Shown one piece after another: positions 8,825-17,584 of a stretch of DNA of 64,000 nucleotides. The DNA is from an uncultured Clostridia bacterium (GTDB taxonomy: Bacteria; Bacillota; Clostridia; TANB77; CAG-465). The stretch is taken from NCBI GenBank assembly GCA_949106495.1, contig CARYZD010000003.1:1-64000 (forward strand), in the 5' to 3' direction. How positions within the stretch are numbered: position 1 is the stretch's first letter; every line of letters starts with the position of its first letter. The position numbers and the translations under genes are program-made. The notes under the pieces were generated by a model. It was not told where the DNA came from, ran no database searches, and saw only the letters and a program-made list of their open reading frames with translations.

Positions 8825-8855
8825 AAAAAGGATGTACTTAATGTACATCCTTTTT
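8825..8855 (+). terminator. terminator after the M23 peptidase gene
   Basis: 13-bp stem AAAAAGGATGTAC / GTACATCCTTTTT with a 5-base loop, directly after the stop codon. Confidence 0.85.
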
Positions 8856-9059
8856 CACGTAGAGGTTGTTTTATTTTTAAAATTTATGTCGTTCTTTTAA
8901 CTAATTGTATTATACACTAAATATTATAAAAAATCAAGTAAATTGAAATTATTTTAATTAGCTTAGTATTAATTCTATATTTTATGACATAATAATTATA
9001 TTTAAATAATTGTACTTTTTTTGTATATATGATATTCTAAAATAAAGGAAGTTGATAAA

Positions 9060-10085
9060 ATGTTATTTAAAATTTTAATACTATTTATTTTAATTTTAGT
9101 AAATGGATTATTTTCTGCTACTGAAATGGCTTTTGTGTCTATAAATAAAGCAGAACTATTAGACGATGTTCAAAAAGGAAATAAAAAAGCTATAAAAGTA
9201 AAAAAATTACTTGCTAACTCTAGTGATGTTCTAGCAGTAATTCAAATTTGTATAACTGTTGTTGGTTTTCTATCTAGTGCATTTGCAGCTGAAACAATTG
9301 CTGAAGACTTGGTAAATGTATTAATACCATATATTCCAATTGCTACTAGTACTTTAGAGACAATTACAATTGTAGTTATAACTTTAATTCTATCATATTT
9401 TACATTAGTATTAGGAGAACTTGTACCTAAAAAAATTGCACTTTCTAGTCCTAAAAAAGTAGCATATTTAACATCTGGAATTATTGTTATACTAGAAAAA
9501 GTATTTTATCCATTTGTTAGATTTCTTAGTATGTCTACAAATTTTGTAAGTAAACTTTTACATATTAAATCTGATGGAGAAGATAAACTAACAGAACAAG
9601 AAATTATTTCTATTATTTCTAAAGGTAGACGTGATGGTATAATAGATTTAAATGAAGAAGAACTATTACTTAGAGTATTTAAATTTGATGATACTACTGC
9701 TAGAAAAGTAATGACTATTAGAGAAAAAATAATTGCAATTGATACTTATACAAGTGAAAAAGCTCTACTTCATATTATAAAAAACTGTAACTATTCAAGA
9801 ATACCAGTATACAAAGAAAAAATGGATAATATTATTGGAGTTGTTCCTGTAAAAGAACTTTTATTACAATATTCTACTAATGGAAAATTAGATTTCAAAA
9901 GTATAATGCATGAGCCTTTATTTGTAAATGCTGATGATAAAATTGATGATATATTTAGAACTATGCAAGAGAAAAAACAACCACTTGCAATTGTTAGAGA
10001 TAATAATAAAACTGTTGGGATTATGACTTTCAAAGATGCTATAGAAGAAATCGTTGGAAACTTAACAGATGGATACTTAGAATAA
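9060..10085 (+). CDS. CNNM/CorC-type transporter-like protein (DUF21 plus CBS pair)
   Basis: 341 residues. Residues 1-170 are a DUF21 membrane domain with the usual opening NGLFSATEMAFVSINKAEL and about three to four transmembrane helices, including FTLVLGELVPKK. Residues about 200-335 are two CBS domains (RKVMTIREKIIAID, NYSRIPVYKEKMDNIIGVV, KQPLAIVRDNNKTVGIMTF). Related proteins (MpfA/YhdP, CorC/HlyC family) are implicated in Mg2+ export or resistance. Most members continue for another 80-100 residues with a CorC_HlyC domain; this one stops right after the CBS pair. RBS AAGGAAG; monocistronic, with a terminator shared with the converging TelA gene. Confidence 0.85.
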   Translation: MLFKILILFILILVNGLFSATEMAFVSINKAELLDDVQKGNKKAIKVKKLLANSSDVLAVIQICITVVGFLSSAFAAETIAEDLVNVLIPYIPIATSTLETITIVVITLILSYFTLVLGELVPKKIALSSPKKVAYLTSGIIVILEKVFYPFVRFLSMSTNFVSKLLHIKSDGEDKLTEQEIISIISKGRRDGIIDLNEEELLLRVFKFDDTTARKVMTIREKIIAIDTYTSEKALLHIIKNCNYSRIPVYKEKMDNIIGVVPVKELLLQYSTNGKLDFKSIMHEPLFVNADDKIDDIFRTMQEKKQPLAIVRDNNKTVGIMTFKDAIEEIVGNLTDGYLE

Positions 10086-10087
10086 AA

Positions 10088-10120
10088 AAAAGAACTCAAA
10101 TTTAATTTTTGAGTTCTTTT
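10088..10120. terminator. bidirectional terminator
   Basis: 13-bp stem AAAAGAACTCAAA / TTTGAGTTCTTTT around a 7-base loop between two converging genes. Confidence 0.85.
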
Positions 10121-10127
10121 AATTTTA

Positions 10128-11291
10128 TTATTTTCCTTGATTATTTTTTATTTCAACAAGTTTTTCTTTTAGTTCTTGTTCTATTTTTTGTAGTTCTGTT
10201 TCAGCTTCACTACGTTTTCTTGCGCCTTCATCATGTATTTTAATTAAACTATCTAAAGTTTCAATTATATCACTATTTGTCTTTTTAAGAGTTTCAACAT
10301 CAACAATAGCTTTCTCAGATTCTGCTGCAATTTCAATAGTTCCTTGCTTTAAGTTTTCACTATTTTTCTTTAGCATTTCATTTGTAATTTCACTTACAGC
10401 TTGTTGAGTATTTAATGCACTCTTAGCATTTGCAAGACCTAAAGCTATTACAACTTGGTTTTTCCATAATGGTATTGTATTAATAATAGATGATTGTATT
10501 TTTTCAACTAATTCACTATCATTATTTTGAATCATTCTAATTTGTGGAGCCATTTGAATTGATATAATTCTTGTTGTTTTTAAATCATATATTTTCTTTT
10601 CAAATCTTGAGATAACAGCCATTAAATCATTAACTTTTTGTGCATCAATTTGTTCTCCTGATTCAGAAGCATTTTTTTGAAGTTTAGGTAATTCAACTTC
10701 TTTTAATTCTTTTATTTTTTTATCCCCTGCAATTATATATAATGAAATTTGCTTAAATGATTCCAAGTTTTTGTCATACATCTCATCAAAAATTGCAATA
10801 TCTTTTAACATTTGTATTTTATGTTGTTCTAATTTCTTTTCTATTTTGTCTATATTATTATTTACCTTATCATATTTTGCAAGTAATTTTGTAACTTTCT
10901 TTTTAAGTGAATTAAATATACCAAATATACCTTTTGAACTATTGATATCTGTTGCATTATCAAAGTCTTTGATTTCTACAACTAAATCTGTTAATAAATT
11001 TCCAACATCTCCTGTATTTTTAGTTCTAACATTTTGCAATACATCATCTGAAAATTTAGCAATTTCTTGTTGGGCACTTGCTCCATATGAAAGAATAATA
11101 GCTGTATCATTTACATCAACTTTTGATATAAACTCATCAATAGCATTCTTTTCTGCATCAGATAACTTCTCATAATTTAATGAATTTTCAACTTTTTCCT
11201 CACTAATTATTTTATTTTCAACAAGTTCATTTTCAATTTCTTTTGTTGAAATATCAGGTTTAACCTCTAAAATTAAATTTTCTTTTTCCAT
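10128..11291 (-). CDS. telA: TelA-family protein (toxic anion resistance family)
   Basis: 387 residues, soluble and largely alpha-helical with long coiled-coil stretches. The TelA/KlaA family pattern is clear: a central LKKKVTKLLAKYDKVNNNID region, HKIQMLKDIAIFDEMYDKN, LPLW-like TIPLWKNQVVIALGL, and the C-terminal VDVETLKKTNSDIIETLDSL. The family was named for tellurite resistance but its general role is unknown; in Bacillus it occurs with XpaC, as here. It is the last gene of a four-gene minus-strand operon (solute-binding/VWA fusion, XpaC, solute-binding protein, TelA) with short spacings. RBS GGGGGAAG. Confidence 0.85.
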   Translation of the reverse strand: MEKENLILEVKPDISTKEIENELVENKIISEEKVENSLNYEKLSDAEKNAIDEFISKVDVNDTAIILSYGASAQQEIAKFSDDVLQNVRTKNTGDVGNLLTDLVVEIKDFDNATDINSSKGIFGIFNSLKKKVTKLLAKYDKVNNNIDKIEKKLEQHKIQMLKDIAIFDEMYDKNLESFKQISLYIIAGDKKIKELKEVELPKLQKNASESGEQIDAQKVNDLMAVISRFEKKIYDLKTTRIISIQMAPQIRMIQNNDSELVEKIQSSIINTIPLWKNQVVIALGLANAKSALNTQQAVSEITNEMLKKNSENLKQGTIEIAAESEKAIVDVETLKKTNSDIIETLDSLIKIHDEGARKRSEAETELQKIEQELKEKLVEIKNNQGK

Positions 11292-11303
11292 ACTTTCTTC
11301 CCC

Positions 11304-12458
11304 CTACTTCTCTTTTAGAAATTCTATTAATCTGGTATATATATTCATTCTTAAACCAGATACCGTTGTATCTATTGTTTGTGGTACACCATTTACTCCT
11401 ACACTACTTACATCATAATTTCCACCTGTAACACCAGTTCTAAATCCATACTTATTCCATGCTAATTGTTGAATATCTTTATCATTAAAAGCATTATAAT
11501 ACTTATTACCATTTTCTGTTAAAGTAGCTATACAATGTGAATTCCAAATTGTTGGAATAGGATATAATATTCTAATTTTGTCTTTTACCTGTGCATATCC
11601 ATCTGGATTAGAATTTGCAAAGTCTATTATGCTTTTTTCATAATCTACTATCATTGGTTTTGCACCAACACCAGTTTTTAAATACATATCAAATAAATCT
11701 GCTGGAGTATTATTCATATAACCAGATTTATTATAAAATTCTTTAAGCTTAGGTAAGTTTTGTTCAATATTATCTTCTGTTACTTCTCCACCACACATTA
11801 TTGATAATAATAGTCCATAATATGTTGCTCCTGGAGAAGATGTTATTGGATCTGTTGAAGCTATATTTATACTTCCATATAAATTATTAAGACCTATTTC
11901 CTTCCAAGTTTTACCTTCTAAAATATAGTTTAAAAGTTTATCCATATTTGTAATATAATAAATGCCATTATTTTCAGCAACTATGTTCTCCTTAATTAGA
12001 GAATCAACTACTATATCCCAACTATAGATTACTATAGGCGTATTAAGTGTAAGACTTCCACTTAATACAGTGTCTCTATCTGCCTCTCCATTTAACTTAT
12101 CCGCAGGAGTTTTATAATAATCATAAAATCTTTGGTCAGAAAAGAAAATAAAATCAAACTTAGAACCATCCTCTTTTTTTACAGGATCTTTAACAAGTTT
12201 TCCATTACTCTTTGAAATATTAACAACACTTATTCCATATTTTTCTGTTAAAATATTATTAAATTCTTCATCTGCAAGTAAATTTTCTTTTCCTCCGCCA
12301 ACAGCACCAAAAACCTTAGTTATATTATTTTCTCTATTATTAAATCCTTTTATAGCGACAACTATAGCTACTATAAAAATTAAAATAACTAAAATTACAA
12401 AACCTATTAACCTTTGATTAGGCTTTTTATTATCATTGTCTATAATAATATCTGCCAT
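11304..12458 (-). CDS. membrane-anchored periplasmic-binding-like protein
   Basis: 384 residues. One transmembrane helix near residues 18-37 follows an Asn/Lys-rich cytoplasmic tail; the rest is extracellular. The body has the look of a type 2 periplasmic-binding fold of the molybdate/iron class: NTPIVIYSWDIVVDSL, INIASTDPITSSPGATYYGL (a ligand-site-like Ser/Thr cluster), and MIVDYEKSIIDFA. No ABC permease or ATPase is encoded nearby, so uptake is unlikely; a sensory or adaptor role with the neighbouring VWA protein is an inference. Its start is one base from the xpaC stop. It matches the binding half of the 13116-14699 protein in overall plan. Confidence 0.6.
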   Translation of the reverse strand: MADIIIDNDNKKPNQRLIGFVILVILIFIVAIVVAIKGFNNRENNITKVFGAVGGGKENLLADEEFNNILTEKYGISVVNISKSNGKLVKDPVKKEDGSKFDFIFFSDQRFYDYYKTPADKLNGEADRDTVLSGSLTLNTPIVIYSWDIVVDSLIKENIVAENNGIYYITNMDKLLNYILEGKTWKEIGLNNLYGSINIASTDPITSSPGATYYGLLLSIMCGGEVTEDNIEQNLPKLKEFYNKSGYMNNTPADLFDMYLKTGVGAKPMIVDYEKSIIDFANSNPDGYAQVKDKIRILYPIPTIWNSHCIATLTENGNKYYNAFNDKDIQQLAWNKYGFRTGVTGGNYDVSSVGVNGVPQTIDTTVSGLRMNIYTRLIEFLKEK

Positions 12459-12459
12459 A

Positions 12460-13104
12460 TTACTTCACCTCTTCCTCCTCAACTTTAATAATATTCATAT
12501 TATCATCTACTAATCCATCAGATTTTAACATAGTTTCAAAAACTTTTATATCTGCATTAGTATTTAATAAATCGCTTTCATACATATTATTCAGTTGTAT
12601 TTCACACGCCTCTTTAACTCTATCTAACATTTTTTCAACTCTTTTCATAAAGTCAATACTTTCTTTAGATGTTAATTTTTGGTCTTCAATTGTATTATAT
12701 TGATTTAATATATTTAAAGTAAAAGGTAAATAATACTCAATAAATTTTCTAACTTGTTTAGTCTTTTTAGGACTTTCTTTTAAGCTTACCAAAATCTTAT
12801 TTGAAGTATCACAAATAATTCTTATATTTGCTTTCATATCCAAATTATCTATTTGATTTTCAAGTAAATCTATTTTTCTAATAATTGTTTTTGCTTCTGA
12901 ATATATTTTTTCATATTTTATTAACTCACTATTTACAGCTGTTTCTAAAATATTATCTTCATTCTTATTCAATATTAAAGTAAATGCTAAATATGCTATA
13001 ATAGATATTATTAAACTAAATAAAATATTTAAATCTAACACTAAATATAACAGACAAAAACATATAACTCCTATAACTATAGATATCATATATGATAATT
13101 TCAT
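12460..13104 (-). CDS. xpaC: XpaC-family membrane protein (halogen-hydrolase-like family)
   Basis: 214 residues. Two transmembrane segments (about residues 5-22 and 26-44) are followed by a helical cytoplasmic domain. The stretch VRKFIEYYLPFTLNILNQY, then IDFMKRVEKMLDRVKEA and TNADIKVFETMLKSDG, is the typical pattern of XpaC, named for 5-bromo-4-chloroindolyl phosphate hydrolysis in Bacillus. Its true function is unknown. XpaC and TelA are partners in several Firmicutes, and both are here in one operon. RBS AGGAGGTG before the ATG. Confidence 0.75.
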   Translation of the reverse strand: MKLSYMISIVIGVICFCLLYLVLDLNILFSLIISIIAYLAFTLILNKNEDNILETAVNSELIKYEKIYSEAKTIIRKIDLLENQIDNLDMKANIRIICDTSNKILVSLKESPKKTKQVRKFIEYYLPFTLNILNQYNTIEDQKLTSKESIDFMKRVEKMLDRVKEACEIQLNNMYESDLLNTNADIKVFETMLKSDGLVDDNMNIIKVEEEEVK

Positions 13105-13115
13105 AATAACACCTC

Positions 13116-14699
13116 CTAGTTATATCCTCTAACTATTTTAAAAGCTTCTAATAAATTAGTTCTTCCATCAAAAACTTTACCACTAGTTAGATTTGCTATT
13201 CTATTTAATTGTTCACTATCTGCATTTCCAAACATAATTGAATATACAGGTATTTTATTTTTAGATTTTTCTATTGTATTTACCATATTATTATAACTTC
13301 CATCGTTTCCTTCTCCGTCAGTCATAAGAACAATTGATACATTATACTTATTTAAATCTTCTTTGTCTAATAACTCAATAGAATTTGTTACTGTATCATA
13401 AATATTTGTTCCACCTCTTGGAACTTTTGTATTAATTGTTTCAAGAATTTCTTTAGTTTCAATTCCATTTTTTATACTTATTGGTTTATCTACTGTAGAA
13501 CTAAACATTATGAAACTTATTTTATCTTTTGCAGAAAATTGTAAATAATTCTCTGCCGCTTTTTCTTCGGTTAAAATAAAGTCCATTGCTCCTCTTAGTT
13601 CTTCTATTCCACTTCCAGTCATACTTCCAGAGTAATCTAATGCAAATACAATATGAGTTGGTTTTCTAAGTTCAGATTGATATATACCTAAAGCTTTTTT
13701 TATTACTTGAGTTGATGGAAACTTTATTGGTGTAAGATATTTAGTTGTATCTATTCCCCATTCAGGATTAAATACCTCTTTATCTACATCCTCTTTTATT
13801 CCGCCATACCATACTCTTCTGCCAACTTTTACTAACTCACTTTGTCCTTCATTAGATAATAAATATGATTGAAGTTTTAAAAATGCTTCTTCATTTGGTG
13901 TATTTGATTTACCTAAATATGCAAAAACAGAATCACTTATTGAAACACCATCTTGGGTATATACTGCATAAATTGTATCTTCTTTATCTTCTATTTTTTT
14001 ATTTATATCTATTATTGCAGTCTCATATGTAACTATTGCATCACAATCACCATTTATATACATTTCTTCAAGAAATTCTTCACTTCCAGAAGTTCTATTT
14101 ACACCACTAAATAACGTTTTCAAGTTTTCTTTAATATTTTCATCATTTAAGTAATCCTCTGTAAGAATTTCTGGATTACCAGATAATACACTTAAAAATC
14201 CTAAATATGCACAAGCACCTGTATTAGTTTGTGTAGCAGATGTCATTGCAAATTTAAGTTTTCCATTTTTTATTGCATTTAATATGTCTTCAAGCTTTAC
14301 TTCGTTTCCAACAAAACCTAGCTCCTCTGCTTTAGATTTTTTTATACCAAATACAACTGGATTCATACTAATTATCTTAGAATCTATTGTTGAAATATTA
14401 TCTAGCATATATAACCACATTGAATTAGATGCTAGTACTGCATCATATTTTTCTCCAGAGTTTAGTTTTTCCATAATCTCCAATGTTCCAGCATAATCTA
14501 TTGAAATATTTATATTATTTTCTTCAGCATAATCATATAAAATATTTTCTAAATCTCTGTTATCTGTACTAGATATTATTCTAATATTTTCTTTTGTTAT
14601 TTCAGTAGAAAGATTAATCATTGCTACACTTAAAACAAATATAAAAGAAAATATTAGAAGACAAAATATAGTAATTCCTATATATCTACTTTTATTCAA
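13116..14699 (-). CDS. solute-binding domain fused to a von Willebrand A domain
   Basis: 527 residues. A transmembrane helix at about 8-28 anchors the protein. Residues about 40-325 form a type 2 periplasmic-binding domain (YDAVLASNSMWLYMLD, TSATQTNTGACAYLGFL, DAIVTYETAIIDI). Residues about 345-525 form a VWA domain with the metal-ion-dependent adhesion site DYSGSMTG, a Thr at GGTNIYDT and MTDGEGNDG. The fusion suggests that ligand binding is linked to a metal-dependent protein contact outside the cell. It is the first gene of the operon with xpaC, another binding protein and telA. The start is TTG at 14699, with GGGGGTGAT before it. The function is not known. Confidence 0.75.
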   Translation of the reverse strand: MNKSRYIGITIFCLLIFSFIFVLSVAMINLSTEITKENIRIISSTDNRDLENILYDYAEENNINISIDYAGTLEIMEKLNSGEKYDAVLASNSMWLYMLDNISTIDSKIISMNPVVFGIKKSKAEELGFVGNEVKLEDILNAIKNGKLKFAMTSATQTNTGACAYLGFLSVLSGNPEILTEDYLNDENIKENLKTLFSGVNRTSGSEEFLEEMYINGDCDAIVTYETAIIDINKKIEDKEDTIYAVYTQDGVSISDSVFAYLGKSNTPNEEAFLKLQSYLLSNEGQSELVKVGRRVWYGGIKEDVDKEVFNPEWGIDTTKYLTPIKFPSTQVIKKALGIYQSELRKPTHIVFALDYSGSMTGSGIEELRGAMDFILTEEKAAENYLQFSAKDKISFIMFSSTVDKPISIKNGIETKEILETINTKVPRGGTNIYDTVTNSIELLDKEDLNKYNVSIVLMTDGEGNDGSYNNMVNTIEKSKNKIPVYSIMFGNADSEQLNRIANLTSGKVFDGRTNLLEAFKIVRGYN

Positions 14700-14729
14700 T
14701 ATATCACCCCCAAAAAATTTCTTATTGAT

Positions 14730-15977
14730 TTATCTTTTTCTTCTAATAATAGTTCCAGGTTTTAAATCATAAGGAATTTTTATTTTTACTTGTTGACCTT
14801 TTATTCCAGGATTAATTGTATCAATTGGTTTATCATTTTTAATATCATATAATTCTTCAATATTAAAACTACATTCTTCAATTGAATCTGGTAATAAAAT
14901 TTCCAATCTATCACCTATTGATAATTTATTTTTAATTTCAACTGTATATAATTGATTATCTAATTTTTCTACTACTCTTGCACCATATTCATATTCAAGG
15001 TTTTCACTCTTTCCATCAAAATCATGAATATCTTGATTTTCTGAATCTGTAAAATAAAACTCAGATAATCCTCTAGTTTTTACTTTTTCAAGTTCAACTA
15101 AATATTTATTTGCATCGTACTCTGATTCTCTATGTTCTGATTTTAACTTTTCATAGTCATCAATTGCATTTCTATATGCTCTTACAACAGTTGCTAAGTA
15201 ATAATCTGTTTTTAATCTTCCTTCTATTTTTAAACTATCAACACCCATATCTATAATAGTTGGTATTTGACGAATTAGGCACATGTCTTTAGATGAGAAC
15301 AAATAAGTTCCTTTTTCATCATAATCTATATCTATTTTACTTCCAGGATTATTTACTTCTTCTGCTGTAACTTTATATTGCCATCTACAAGGTTGAGCAC
15401 AATCTCCTTGATTTGCACATCTATTAGCAAGATATTTACTTAAATAACATCTTCCAGAATAAGCATAACAAATTGCACCATGAATAAACATTTCAACTTC
15501 TAAGTCGTCTGGTTTATTCTCCATTATATATCTTACTCTTTCTTTGCTTAATTCACGAGAAATAATAACTCTTTTTGCACCAAAACTTTGCCAAAACTCT
15601 GCTGTATGTAAGCTAACTGTATTTGCTTGAGTACTAATATGTATATCTATTTCAGGTGCTAAATTTTTAATCATCATTATAATTCCTGGGTCACTTGCAA
15701 TTATAGCATCTGCTTTAACTTCCTTTAATATTTTAATTTGTTTTTCTATTTCCTCATAATCTGTATCATTAGCATAAATGTTTAATGCAACATATACTTT
15801 TTTACCTATACTATGTGCATATCTAATTGTATCTTCTAATGTATCATCATTTAATTCTGCTCTTGACCTTAAAGATAATTTAGCTGTTCCAGCATAAACA
15901 GCATCTGCACCATACATAAATGCTATTTTTGCTTTTTCTAAACTACCCGCTGGAGCTAATAATTCACTTTTACTCAT
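14730..15977 (-). CDS. trhP: U32-family tRNA hydroxylation protein (TrhP/YrrO type)
   Basis: 415 residues, cytoplasmic. Called peptidase U32, but this subgroup takes part in forming 5-hydroxyuridine at position 34 of tRNAs together with prephenate-derived chemistry. Typical motifs: LLAPAGSLEKAKIAFMYGAD at the start, FIHGAICYAYSGRC, the cysteine pattern CANQGDCAQPCRWQY which with other cysteines fits the Fe-S site of the family, and MGVDSLKIEGRLKTDYYLA. The C-terminal part is the beta-barrel extension of the longer TrhP proteins. In Bacillus two paralogues (yrrN, yrrO) lie together; here only one copy is in the window. Confidence 0.8.
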   Translation of the reverse strand: MSKSELLAPAGSLEKAKIAFMYGADAVYAGTAKLSLRSRAELNDDTLEDTIRYAHSIGKKVYVALNIYANDTDYEEIEKQIKILKEVKADAIIASDPGIIMMIKNLAPEIDIHISTQANTVSLHTAEFWQSFGAKRVIISRELSKERVRYIMENKPDDLEVEMFIHGAICYAYSGRCYLSKYLANRCANQGDCAQPCRWQYKVTAEEVNNPGSKIDIDYDEKGTYLFSSKDMCLIRQIPTIIDMGVDSLKIEGRLKTDYYLATVVRAYRNAIDDYEKLKSEHRESEYDANKYLVELEKVKTRGLSEFYFTDSENQDIHDFDGKSENLEYEYGARVVEKLDNQLYTVEIKNKLSIGDRLEILLPDSIEECSFNIEELYDIKNDKPIDTINPGIKGQQVKIKIPYDLKPGTIIRRKR

Positions 15978-16086
15978 TTTATATGTTTCCTTTCTTTATA
16001 TAAAGCCATTATAGGCATATTATCACATGTACCAATTATACAATAATTATGTCAAAAAGTAAATATTTATTATGTTATAAAAAAGC

Positions 16087-16126
16087 GAAAAAAACGGTAA
16101 CATGCCTGATTTTTAGGCACATTACC
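16087..16126 (-). terminator. terminator of the prepilin peptidase gene
   Basis: On the minus strand a 12-bp stem (16126-16115 with 16107-16096, two G-U pairs) is followed by GTTTTTTTC. The G-U pairs become mismatches on the plus strand, so it acts in the minus direction. Confidence 0.8.
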
Positions 16127-16130
16127 TCTT

Positions 16131-16847
16131 TTATATCATTTTATTTACTAAATTATCAACTATTGCAAAATATTTCTCTATTAATAGTGTTGCTGGTACA
16201 ATACAAATTATAAATGTACTAATTACAATAAATGGTCCAAATGGTAAGTATGCATCTTTAATATTTTTTACTTTATTAATAATAAGATATATTACACCAA
16301 ATATTGAAGATATAATAATACTTAATATCATAATTACTATTACACTTTTATATCCAAATAAAAAACCAATAGCACCTAATAACTTCATATCTCCATATCC
16401 AAATCCTTCAGATTTAGTTATCTTTTCAAATATAAAATCTATTATAAATAGAGTAAATCCTCCAATAATTAGTCCAAAAACATTATTTACTAAATTTTCT
16501 TTACTAAAATTAAAAACTAAGTTTACCACTCCAGAAAATAATATAGCAATACTTGAAGTGTCAGGAATTATCATATATTTAATATCTAGTATAAATGCAA
16601 GAATTAATGAAAAACATAAAGGTACTAATACTAAAATACTTTCTAAACTTTCCTCTTTAATTACAACTTCAAATAATATAAAAAATATAAATATGTATTT
16701 AATATCAATATGTGATAGTTTAAAATTATCAATATATTCTTTAAAATTAAAATTTTCACATTTTTTATTTGCAGTTAAATTAATAAAATTTGACATCAAT
16801 ATACTTACAATAATTGATAATATTATAAAAATAATTATACTCTGCAC
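16131..16847 (-). CDS. A24-family prepilin peptidase-like membrane protein
   Basis: 238 residues with about six transmembrane helices. The aspartyl protease signature of type 4 prepilin peptidases is present: Asp88 in LDIKYMIIPD and Asp153 in GFGYGDMKLLGA. The N-terminal methyltransferase domain of PilD/ComC is absent, so this is the short form that may only cleave leader peptides. No pilin genes are in the window. Its start lies inside the end of the YqeG-like gene (13-base overlap), so the two are translated together. Confidence 0.8.
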   Translation of the reverse strand: MQSIIIFIILSIIVSILMSNFINLTANKKCENFNFKEYIDNFKLSHIDIKYIFIFFILFEVVIKEESLESILVLVPLCFSLILAFILDIKYMIIPDTSSIAILFSGVVNLVFNFSKENLVNNVFGLIIGGFTLFIIDFIFEKITKSEGFGYGDMKLLGAIGFLFGYKSVIVIMILSIIISSIFGVIYLIINKVKNIKDAYLPFGPFIVISTFIICIVPATLLIEKYFAIVDNLVNKMI

Positions 16848-17389
16848 TTTTCTGCATTCTCCTGCTTTTTATAATAATGATTTAATATTAATCTTTCAAT
16901 TGGTCTTTTTATTCTACTAATCCAAATTTCTTTTTTATTTATTCTTCTTACAAGAATAGTATTAATATTAAATCTATTACCACCCCAAACATCTGTAAAT
17001 AATTGGTCTCCTATCATTAATATTTCTTTTTTACTTATCTCTGGGAAATTGTCACAAACTTTTTTAAATCCTTTGGTTGATGGTTTGGATGCTTTATAAA
17101 AATATTTCACACCTAGTTCTTTAGATATTTTCTTAACCATTCTCTCTGACATTGAATTACTAACTATATATAATTGTATTCCCTTACTTTTTATATTTTT
17201 AATCCATTTTTTTAAATCTTTGGAATATTTTCCTTTAGAATCTATAAGTGTATTATCCATATCCATAAGAATTAATCTAATTCCATCTTTATTTATTAAT
17301 TCGTATGGTATATCCTCTACTTTTTCAAAAGTGTATTTTGGATAAAAATTCTTTAATATTGATTTCTTCCTTTTTTCCTGAGCTTTCAT
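16835..17389 (-). CDS. YqeG-family HAD phosphatase
   Basis: About 184 residues, cytoplasmic. HAD superfamily subfamily IIIA motifs are in order: LMDMDNTLID (nucleophile Asp and general acid Asp), IVSNSM (motif II), the Lys in FYKASKP (motif III) and MIGDQLFTDVWGGNR (motif IV acidic pair). It corresponds to YqeG of Bacillus; related proteins from other organisms are phosphatidylglycerophosphate phosphatases, so a lipid substrate is possible. The start is the ATG at 17389, eight bases after AAGGAG; the in-frame GTG at 17398 overlaps that site. It overlaps the downstream prepilin peptidase gene. Confidence 0.8.
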   Translation of the reverse strand: MKAQEKRKKSILKNFYPKYTFEKVEDIPYELINKDGIRLILMDMDNTLIDSKGKYSKDLKKWIKNIKSKGIQLYIVSNSMSERMVKKISKELGVKYFYKASKPSTKGFKKVCDNFPEISKKEILMIGDQLFTDVWGGNRFNINTILVRRINKKEIWISRIKRPIERLILNHYYKKQENAEKCRV

Positions 17390-17584
17390 AATAGCCACTC
17401 CTTATTTGTCATATATCATCTTTATATTACTATATTTATTTTATTTTTGCAATATAAATACCTTTAATCTACAAATTCCTTTAAATTAATAGAGCATAAT
17501 TTTTACTAAAATATATATTCATTACTTTTATTTTAAATTCAAATATGATATACTAATTAGCATATTAGTAAAGGTGGGATAAAA

